Assembly (NCBI GenBank): GCA_017421915.1
Contig: JAFOHG010000079.1
Location: forward strand, 1 to 39,290
DNA length: 39,290 nucleotides
From: Cellulosilyticum sp.
GTDB lineage: Bacteria; Bacillota; Clostridia; Lachnospirales; Cellulosilyticaceae
Direction of reading: 5' to 3'
Within the stretch, counting starts at the first letter, position 1, and each line of letters opens with the position of its first letter. This document shows, in pieces, positions 33,823-39,290 of the stretch. The notes below the pieces were generated by a model, which saw only the letters and a list, made by a program, of their open reading frames with translations, was not told where the DNA came from and did no database searches. Both the position numbers and the translations under genes were made by a program.

Positions 33823-34947
33823 GCATTTATAAAACGATTGACGCAACTGATTGGAAGGAAAAAATTGATAGGTTGCCCAGAAGCATAGAAGGAATAATAA
33901 AATGAAGCATGGACAATTAAATGAAAAATAATGATTATATGTATTTAATGTATACAATATACCCTTAGTTGAAGTGAATATGAGATAAAGGGGGTGAAGT
34001 AAAAGGGTTAATGCAAAACTTAAAACGCCTTGAATACACTTTGCTATAAAAAAGGGTTTCGTATTAAAGGGCGTATCTTCTAATACGAATAGAGATTGAA
34101 AATAAACACATATACCTCCAAAACCAATAGCAGCAGATAGACAGGCTAAAGAATAAGTGGAAAGAGACAGTTTACTTAGAGCGTGTGCACCATTTGAAAG
34201 CTCTAATACACTAGATAAAACACCAGTAGCCATAAGATAGCCCTCTGATGTGGAGGTAAGATGTCCTAATAGAAACTGTGCAAAGGGGGTCTGGGTCATA
34301 AGAGCAAGAAGAACAGAAAATAAAATGATATATCCGCCAACACAAACAATGGTATCCATAGCGTTTATAACACTTAAATTTAAAAGTCTAAAGAAACTAA
34401 CTGGGGGTGCCAATGTAGAGTCAGAAACACGAGTAGATGTAGATATAGGGAGATTATGTGTTAGTAAAAGGCTCATGATAAAAGCAGAGAGTAAGTGGAT
34501 CAATAAAAGAAAATATCCAAGAGACGTTTTGGATAACATAGCTGTACCAACAGTGCCTATGATAAAAAGTGGGCCACAGTTATTACAGAAACATAAAGTG
34601 CGTTCAGCTTCATTAAGGGATAATTTGTGCTCACAATATAAATTTTTGACAACTTTTGCACCAATAGGATATCCGGCTAAAACACCCATTAAAAAGGCAA
34701 AAAAGCTTTCTCCAGGTAGATGCCAAAGACGTTGGGCTAAAGGAGTACAGTGTGAAATAAATCCTTGTAGTCCATTAAGTGGAACTAAAATATTGATAAA
34801 AATCATAAAGGGAAGCATAGAAGGTAATACTTTGTTAAACCATAATAAAAGTCCATTTTGTGCAGCGTGAAGACAAAGATTTGGAAAACATAGTAGTAAG
34901 ATCATAAGTATGAGAAGTCCAATGGTGAGGATGTTTCTTTTTTTCAT
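33805..34947 (-). CDS. ylbJ: Sporulation integral membrane protein YlbJ
   Basis: A 380-aa polytopic protein of the YlbJ family, which in B. subtilis is made in the mother cell and needed for heat-resistant spores (cortex). Two Gate-type (nucleoside recognition) segments are visible: NKVLPSMLPFMIFINILV near residues 38-55, with GVLAGYPIGAKVV after it, and a second set around FSVLLALMTQTPFAQFLLG. I start at ATG 34947, eight bases after AGGAGG; the in-frame ATG at 34971 lies upstream of that site. It is followed upstream by tmcAL in the same orientation but behind a strong terminator, so it is transcribed separately; the neighbour order recalls ylbJ-ylbM of Bacillus. Confidence 0.92.
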   Translation of the reverse strand: MKKRNILTIGLLILMILLLCFPNLCLHAAQNGLLLWFNKVLPSMLPFMIFINILVPLNGLQGFISHCTPLAQRLWHLPGESFFAFLMGVLAGYPIGAKVVKNLYCEHKLSLNEAERTLCFCNNCGPLFIIGTVGTAMLSKTSLGYFLLLIHLLSAFIMSLLLTHNLPISTSTRVSDSTLAPPVSFFRLLNLSVINAMDTIVCVGGYIILFSVLLALMTQTPFAQFLLGHLTSTSEGYLMATGVLSSVLELSNGAHALSKLSLSTYSLACLSAAIGFGGICVYFQSLFVLEDTPFNTKPFFIAKCIQGVLSFALTLLLHPLYLIFTSTKGILYTLNTYNHYFSFNCPCFILLFLLCFWATYQFFPSNQLRQSFYKCKKKPN

Positions 34948-35040
34948 AATCAGCCTCCTGAGATTGTCCATGTTATAAACAGTATATGACTAAAAATAAA
35001 AATAATAACTAAGGTATTAAAGAAATAGAAGGAGAGAAGG

Positions 35041-35094
35041 AAAAGAAAAAACGGAGGACTAAAATAGATTTTAATTTATTTTAGTCCTCCGTTT
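35041..35094 (-). terminator. Terminator of tmcAL
   Basis: A perfect 18-bp stem (35049-35066 with 35077-35094) has a ten-base loop. On the minus strand it is followed by UUUUCUUUU. It insulates ylbJ from tmcAL. Confidence 0.93.
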
Positions 35095-35109
35095 AAAGTA
35101 AGAATAAGA

Positions 35110-36336
35110 TTATAAAATAATAAAGGGTTGTGTAAAATCACTGGTTGCTAATTGAGGCTGATTAGTTAAGTAGGCGTAGAGCTTAGAGGCTTTAATTTCA
35201 TAGTCAATCCACTGTTTTGCAATAGGCGTCAGAGTGCTATATTGTTTATTAAGGTTCGTAATAACAGGGACACAAGCGTTTTGGGTTAGAGCTTTTAAAA
35301 GCTGAGTTTTTGTCTTACGGCAACCTAGTACACGAATATAAGGCACTTTAATAGCTGAGGAAGGATGGAACATATCTTGGCTTTTAAGCTCTAGTAAAAG
35401 GCGAAGTAAACTACGTTGCACAGTAGATTTTGTATAAGTTTTTGAAGTACACCTATTAACAAGTTCGGCGTAAGATGGAGCAGTTTGAATCTGTTTTACA
35501 AATGTGTGAATTAAATCTCCTGGAATATCCCAAGTCGCATACAATTCTTCTACTTTGGAAAACATAAGCCTAAAGTGTAAGAATGCACTTAATTTTTCCA
35601 TAGAAGGGAGTGAGTCATGGTCTAAAAGCGTTGAAGCAGATAGAGGCATGCTAGAAGTGTAACAATTTGAACCAGTATATAATGAATGGCGAATAGCAGT
35701 AGCAGAGGCGATTGATCCACTAATGGATGAATCGTGATAATGTGCACCTTCACGCTTTAAAGTAAAAGGAACGATAGAAGAATGAAAATTTTTTAGTGCC
35801 TTCAGATATTCAATGCCGAGTATATTATTAGGACTTTGTAGTACTTCTATAAGAGAATGAGTTGTATCTGTATGCTTTGGGTCTAAGTGAGCAATAAGTG
35901 CTTGTTGACGAGCACGTGGATAACTTAGACCTTGTTTAAGATATTTTTTTATAAGAATATCAATACAATCTTGTTCACAAGTAAAAATATTTGCAATTTC
36001 ATTGAGAAGTGAAATATTTCCACATTCAGAGCCGAAAGAGAGTAAAGAGATAACATTACTTTGCTCAAAAATACTAATAGCACCCTGAGCAAAAAATTCA
36101 GCACTTGCAGTAGCTATAGGAACAGGTAATTCCAAAACTAAATCTACTCCATTTAAGAGAGCCATTTTGGTACGAGTGAATTTATCTGTAATAGTTGCTT
36201 GACCACGTTGGGAGAAATTTCCACTCATAACAGCAACAATAGCATCACAGTGTGTCTGAAAATTTGTTTGCTGAATTTGGTAAAGATGCCCATTATGAAA
36301 TGGGCTATATTCAGCTACAATCCCTGCAATTTCCAT
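35110..36336 (-). CDS. tmcAL: tRNA(Met) cytidine acetate ligase TmcAL (YlbM)
   Basis: A 408-aa enzyme that uses acetate and ATP to make N4-acetylcytidine at the wobble position of elongator tRNA-Met. The N-terminal nucleotidyltransferase-like core has AGIVAEYSPFHNGHLYQIQQ (residues 4-23) with the HNGH motif, followed by MSGNFSQRGQ, KMALLNGVDLVLELP and SFGSECG. The C-terminal half is helical, as in the family. The ribosome binding site is AAAGGAGA. Acetate is also the product of the neighbouring pta-ackA pathway; a link is speculative. Confidence 0.93.
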   Translation of the reverse strand: MEIAGIVAEYSPFHNGHLYQIQQTNFQTHCDAIVAVMSGNFSQRGQATITDKFTRTKMALLNGVDLVLELPVPIATASAEFFAQGAISIFEQSNVISLLSFGSECGNISLLNEIANIFTCEQDCIDILIKKYLKQGLSYPRARQQALIAHLDPKHTDTTHSLIEVLQSPNNILGIEYLKALKNFHSSIVPFTLKREGAHYHDSSISGSIASATAIRHSLYTGSNCYTSSMPLSASTLLDHDSLPSMEKLSAFLHFRLMFSKVEELYATWDIPGDLIHTFVKQIQTAPSYAELVNRCTSKTYTKSTVQRSLLRLLLELKSQDMFHPSSAIKVPYIRVLGCRKTKTQLLKALTQNACVPVITNLNKQYSTLTPIAKQWIDYEIKASKLYAYLTNQPQLATSDFTQPFIIL

Positions 36337-36373
36337 AATTAATCTCCTTTAAACTGGGTTATTAGGATAATAT

Positions 36374-36400
36374 TTTATCTCAAAATAAACATGAGATAAA
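36374..36400. repeat. Inverted repeat between tmcAL and pta
   Basis: TTTATCTCA (36374-36382) and TGAGATAAA (36392-36400) are perfect 9-bp inverted arms around a nine-base A-rich spacer, in the divergent tmcAL-pta region. It may be an operator or a leader hairpin of tmcAL. Confidence 0.5.
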
Positions 36401-36429
36401 GAAAAAAAAGGAAATATTTTTTGATTTGA

Positions 36430-36445
36430 CTCTTGTATACACGAG
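36430..36445. promoter_or_regulatory. Palindromic operator candidate on the pta promoter
   Basis: CTCTTGTA-TACACGAG is a 16-bp palindrome matching in seven of eight half-site positions, centred on GTATAC. It covers the -35 (36433-36438) of pta. The TTGTATACA core resembles GntR-type operators; no regulator is identified. Confidence 0.45.
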
Positions 36446-36461
36446 ATACATTGAATATAAT
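36433..36461 (+). promoter_or_regulatory. pta-ackA promoter
   Basis: TATAAT (36456-36461) is preceded at 17 bases by TTGTAT (36433-36438). A better -35 (TTGACT, 36426-36431) is 24 bases away, too far for an ordinary promoter. Confidence 0.6.
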
Positions 36462-36505
36462 AGTAGCTGAGGGTAATGAAGTATAATCGAAAGGGGATAT
36501 TAAAA

Positions 36506-37501
36506 ATGTCTTTTATAGATAATATTAAAGCTAGAGCAAAAAGCGATAAAAAAACAATTGTATTACCAGAAACATCTGATATGCGTACTTTACAAGCAGC
36601 ACACCAAGTGTTAGCTGAAGGTATTGCAAATGTTGTTTTAATTGGTAATGAAGCAAAAATCAAAGAAGCAGCTGCTGGACTTGATTTATCAGGTGCAACA
36701 ATTGTAGACCCTGAAACATTTGTTGAAATGGATGCTTATGTAGAAGAGTTAGTAAAATTAAGAGAGAAAAAAGGAATGACAGCTGAGAAAGCTACAGAAC
36801 TTCTTAAAGGTGATGGTTTATTCTTAGGAGTTATGATGGTTAAAAAAGGCTTAGCTGATGGTATGGTTGCTGGTGCAGTTAACTCAACAGCTAATGTACT
36901 TAGACCATGTTTACAAATCCTTAAAACAGCTCCTAATACTAAACTTGTATCTGCATTCTTCGTAATGGTAGTTCCAAACTGTGAATATGGTGCAAATGGT
37001 ACATTTGTATTCTCAGATGCTGGTCTTAACCAAAATCCAAATTCAGAAGAATTAGCTGCTATTGCACAAAGTTCTGCAAAAAGCTTTAAACAATTAGTTG
37101 GTGAAGAACCAATTGTAGCAATGCTTTCTCACTCTACATTTGGTAGTGCAAAACATGCTGATGTAGATAAAGTAGTAGAAGCTACACGTATTGCTAAAGA
37201 ACAAGCACCAGAACTTAAATTAGATGGTGAGTTCCAACTTGATGCTGCAATTGTACCTTCAGTAGGTAGTGCAAAAGCACCAGGTAGTGAAGTAGCAGGT
37301 AAAGCAAACGTATTAGTATTCCCAGATTTAGATGCTGGTAATATTGGTTACAAATTAACACAAAGACTTGCAAAAGCAGAAGCTTATGGTCCAATTACAC
37401 AAGGTATTGCAAAACCAGTTAACGACTTATCAAGAGGATGTTCAGCTGAAGATATCGTTGGTGTAGTAGCCATTACTGCTGTGCAAGCACAAACTATGTA
37501 A
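36506..37501 (+). CDS. pta: Phosphate acetyltransferase
   Basis: A 331-aa short-form phosphotransacetylase, converting acetyl-CoA and phosphate to acetyl phosphate and CoA in fermentative acetate formation. Conserved stretches include VLPETSDMRTL near the N-terminus, GMVAGAVNSTANVLRP, and FPDLDAGNIGYKLTQRLA near residues 271-288, followed by GPITQGIAKPVNDLSRG. I start at ATG 36506, after AAAGGGGA, not at the in-frame ATG 36476, which lies before that site. ackA follows after 39 bases, the classical pair giving one ATP per acetate. Codon bias indicates high expression. Confidence 0.97.
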   Translation: MSFIDNIKARAKSDKKTIVLPETSDMRTLQAAHQVLAEGIANVVLIGNEAKIKEAAAGLDLSGATIVDPETFVEMDAYVEELVKLREKKGMTAEKATELLKGDGLFLGVMMVKKGLADGMVAGAVNSTANVLRPCLQILKTAPNTKLVSAFFVMVVPNCEYGANGTFVFSDAGLNQNPNSEELAAIAQSSAKSFKQLVGEEPIVAMLSHSTFGSAKHADVDKVVEATRIAKEQAPELKLDGEFQLDAAIVPSVGSAKAPGSEVAGKANVLVFPDLDAGNIGYKLTQRLAKAEAYGPITQGIAKPVNDLSRGCSAEDIVGVVAITAVQAQTM

Positions 37502-37540
37502 TAATAAAATTAAAGAATGTTTTCACAAGGAGTGTAAAAG

Positions 37541-38734
37541 ATGAACGTATTAGTAATTAACTGCGGAAGTTCTTCATTAAAATATCAATTATTAAACATG
37601 GAAAATGAACAAGTAATCGCAAAAGGTATTTGTGAAAGAATCGGTATCGATGGTTCATTTATTAAACATACAACAGAAGGTCAAGATAGTGTTAAAGTTG
37701 TTGTAGATTTCCCAGATCATAAAGTAGCTATCGCTAAAGTGCTTTCTATGCTTACAGAAGGTGAAACAGCTTGCTGTAAACCAGAAGAAATTTCAGCAGT
37801 AGGTCATCGTGTTGTTCATGGTGGTGAAAAATTCAACAAATCTGTTTTAATTACACCAGAAGTTGAAGAAGCAATTAAAGAGTGTTCTGCACTTGCACCA
37901 CTACACAACCCAGCTAACATCACAGGTATCGATGCATGTCGTGAATTAATGCCATCTGTACCGATGGTTGCAGTATTTGATACAGCATTCCACCAAACAA
38001 TGCCAAGACACGCTTATATGTATGCTATTCCAAAAGAATACTACGATAAATATGGTATCCGTAAATATGGTTTCCACGGTACATCTCATAAATATGTATC
38101 TCAAAGAGCAGCCGAAATGCTTGGTAAACCAATCGAAGATACAAAAATTATCGTTTGTCACTTAGGAAATGGTGCATCTGTATGTGCTGTTAAAGGTGGG
38201 GAATCTGTTGATACATCTATGGGATTCACTCCACTTGCAGGTCTTATCATGGGTACTCGTTCAGGTGATATGGATCCAGCAGTTGTTACTTTCTTAATGG
38301 AAAAAGAAGGTTTATCAGCGGCTGAAATGAATGATATCATGAATAAAAAGTCAGGTGTAGGTGCATTATCAGGTGTATCAAGTGACTTCCGTGAAATCGA
38401 AGATGGTGTTGTTGCTGGTGATGAAGAATGTCGTTTCACAATGGATGCATACCAACACAGAGTAGTTGAATACATTGGTGCATACGCTGCTGCTATGAAC
38501 GGTGTAGATGCTATCTGTTTCGCTGGTGGTCTTGGTGAAAACAATGCAGTAATGCGTGAAGAAATTGCTAATATGTTAACATGGTTAGGTGTTGATCTTG
38601 ATGTAGAGAAAAACAAATGCCGTGGTATAGAAAGAGATTTAACAAAAGAATCTTCTAAGGTTAAAATGTTATTAATCCCTACAAATGAAGAGTTAATGAT
38701 TGCTCGCGACACTGTAGAATTAGTTTCTAAATAA
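37541..38734 (+). CDS. ackA: Acetate kinase
   Basis: A 397-aa ASKHA-fold kinase that makes ATP and acetate from acetyl phosphate and ADP. Signatures: VINCGSSSLKYQL near residues 5-17, VGHRVVHGG (about 87-95), FDTAFHQTMP, KYGFHGTSHKYV with the catalytic Arg/His region near 179-190, GNGASVCAVKGG and FAGGLGENN. The length is normal. CAAGGAGTG lies seven to fifteen bases before the ATG. It is in operon with pta. Acetyl phosphate from this pair can also phosphorylate response regulators. Confidence 0.98.
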   Translation: MNVLVINCGSSSLKYQLLNMENEQVIAKGICERIGIDGSFIKHTTEGQDSVKVVVDFPDHKVAIAKVLSMLTEGETACCKPEEISAVGHRVVHGGEKFNKSVLITPEVEEAIKECSALAPLHNPANITGIDACRELMPSVPMVAVFDTAFHQTMPRHAYMYAIPKEYYDKYGIRKYGFHGTSHKYVSQRAAEMLGKPIEDTKIIVCHLGNGASVCAVKGGESVDTSMGFTPLAGLIMGTRSGDMDPAVVTFLMEKEGLSAAEMNDIMNKKSGVGALSGVSSDFREIEDGVVAGDEECRFTMDAYQHRVVEYIGAYAAAMNGVDAICFAGGLGENNAVMREEIANMLTWLGVDLDVEKNKCRGIERDLTKESSKVKMLLIPTNEELMIARDTVELVSK

Positions 38735-38738
38735 ATGA

Positions 38739-38767
38739 TTGACAAATAATGCTTGTCTATGTATAAT
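38739..38767 (+). promoter_or_regulatory. Consensus sigma-A promoter of yceD
   Basis: TTGACA (38739-38744) and TATAAT (38762-38767) are both perfect and spaced exactly 17 bases apart, four bases after the ackA stop. It is the strongest promoter in the window, as expected for a ribosomal protein operon. Confidence 0.93.
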
Positions 38768-38797
38768 TACAGAAGTGTTACTTAATGGAGTGAAAAA

Positions 38798-39290
38798 ATG
38801 AAAATTAATATCCATGAACTGAAAAAGAAATCAGAGATAGTGATAGATGGGGTTCAGCCTATAACACTTAAAGGAGTTAATCCTTTACATCCATCACTTG
38901 ATTGCGATGCACATGTTAAAGGCACGGTTACAAAAGTGGGTAACCGATATGTTGTAAAAGGCATTGCCAATACTGTTGTGAAGCTTTTATGTGATCGCTG
39001 CTTAGAAGAGTTCGATTGTCCAATTCAAGCAGAGATATATCAAAGATATTCTACAGATCCTAATGAAGAGGATGAAGACATTTTATCAATTTCAAGTTTT
39101 GAAATTGATTTACAAGATGTTATCACTGAAGCAGTTGTTTTGAATGTACCGATGAAATGGTTACATGATAGTAATTGTAAAGGGATTTGTAAAGTTTGTG
39201 GCATAAATTTGAACAAGCAGTCTTGTCAGTGTGACGCTGAAGAAATAGATCCACGACTAGAAGGTTTAAGAAATCTTTTTCACCCGCAAA
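38798..39290 (+). CDS. YceD/DUF177 family protein, 3'-truncated by the window
   Basis: An open frame of 164 codons with no stop before the right edge. It starts MKINIHELKKKSE after ATGGAGTG. The order of blocks matches DUF177: an N-terminal beta domain, then VVKLLCDRCLEEFDCPI near residues 66-82 with the CDRC motif, an acidic stretch (NEEDEDI), ISSFEIDLQDVITEAVVLNVP, and a C-terminal Cys cluster (CKGICKVCG, then CQC). The family is linked to 23S rRNA accumulation and nearly always precedes rpmF (ribosomal protein L32), which I expect just beyond the edge. Only a few C-terminal residues should be missing. Confidence 0.92.
   Translation, partial: MKINIHELKKKSEIVIDGVQPITLKGVNPLHPSLDCDAHVKGTVTKVGNRYVVKGIANTVVKLLCDRCLEEFDCPIQAEIYQRYSTDPNEEDEDILSISSFEIDLQDVITEAVVLNVPMKWLHDSNCKGICKVCGINLNKQSCQCDAEEIDPRLEGLRNLFHPQ

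Noticed and set aside
34948..35040. Sigma-E promoter for ylbJ on the minus strand (a GTCATATA resembles a sigma-E -35)
   Set aside because: No CATA-type -10 lies at the required distance, so I cannot support it from sequence.
36426..36461. pta promoter read as TTGACT with TATAAT
   Set aside because: The spacer would be 24 bases. The TTGTAT at 17-base spacing is the more likely partner.
38158..38745. A 195-codon open frame opposite ackA, and similar long antisense frames (for example opposite ylbJ at 34250-34870)
   Set aside because: They are antisense shadows of strongly conserved genes, with no ribosome binding sites and no recognisable protein features.
1..39290. Mobile elements, CRISPR arrays, tRNA genes, prophage, toxin-antitoxin or defence systems
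   Set aside because: I looked for repeats with regular spacers, transposase or integrase motifs, cloverleaf-like sequence and foreign composition, and found none. Nearly all genes are conserved core functions.

Overview
The window reads as a chromosomal segment of a low-GC, endospore-forming anaerobic Firmicute of the class Clostridia. The evidence is the AT-rich coding sequence, strong GGAGG-type ribosome binding sites, the sporulation genes spoIIGA, sigE, sigG, a spoVD-type PBP, gerW and ylbJ, a DAP-type MurE, CodY, and the neighbourhoods dprA-topA-codY and pta-ackA-yceD. The gene order resembles Lachnospiraceae or Cellulosilyticum-like bacteria; this is inferred from synteny and memory of the families, not from a search. 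Positions 1-10 match the end of an Illumina adapter, so the left edge is probably a contig end that cuts a nif3 gene.

Layout. 1-2754: partial Nif3-like gene and a TGS-domain nucleoside kinase. 2779-3211: RNase P RNA with its own promoter and terminator. 3300-6242: an MscS channel on the minus strand, then a divergent set of an unknown 95-aa gene, a DUF2953 membrane protein and gerW. 6332-9023: ychF and a 60-aa tail-anchored protein on the minus strand, then lgt and a Spo0E-like phosphatase on the plus strand. 9024-9449: a 426-bp non-coding leader. 9450-24725: a division and cell wall (dcw) cluster in the order rsmH, ftsL, two tandem class B PBPs, murE, murF, mraY, murD, ftsW/spoVE, murA, ftsQ/divIB, ftsZ. 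24854-27968: spoIIGA, sigE, sigG, nrdR. 27978-32782: comM on the minus strand, then dprA and topA. 33003-36336: codY facing ylbJ and tmcAL. 36506-39290: pta, ackA and a 3'-truncated yceD (DUF177).

How the genes work together. The dcw cluster makes the lipid-linked peptidoglycan precursor (MurA, E, F, D and MraY), polymerises and cross-links it (FtsW/SpoVE and the PBPs) and positions it at the septum (FtsZ, FtsQ, FtsL). It runs straight into the first mother-cell sigma factor, its activating protease and the forespore sigma factor. The Spo0E-like protein could tune entry into this programme. CodY, pta-ackA and nrdR link the region to nutrient state, overflow acetate and deoxynucleotide supply.

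I found no mobile element, CRISPR array, tRNA gene, prophage or defence island, and no gene set that looks like an undescribed system; this is core genome. The points most worth checking are regulatory or structural: a 13-bp hairpin that buries the ribosome binding site between the two PBPs, a compensatory pair change in helix P4 of RNase P RNA, a KTG-to-KTA change in the second PBP, a spoIIG-like promoter with a 21-bp spacer, a CodY-like box in front of codY, a palindrome on the pta promoter, and an MraZ-box-like repeat ahead of a cluster that has no mraZ next to it.
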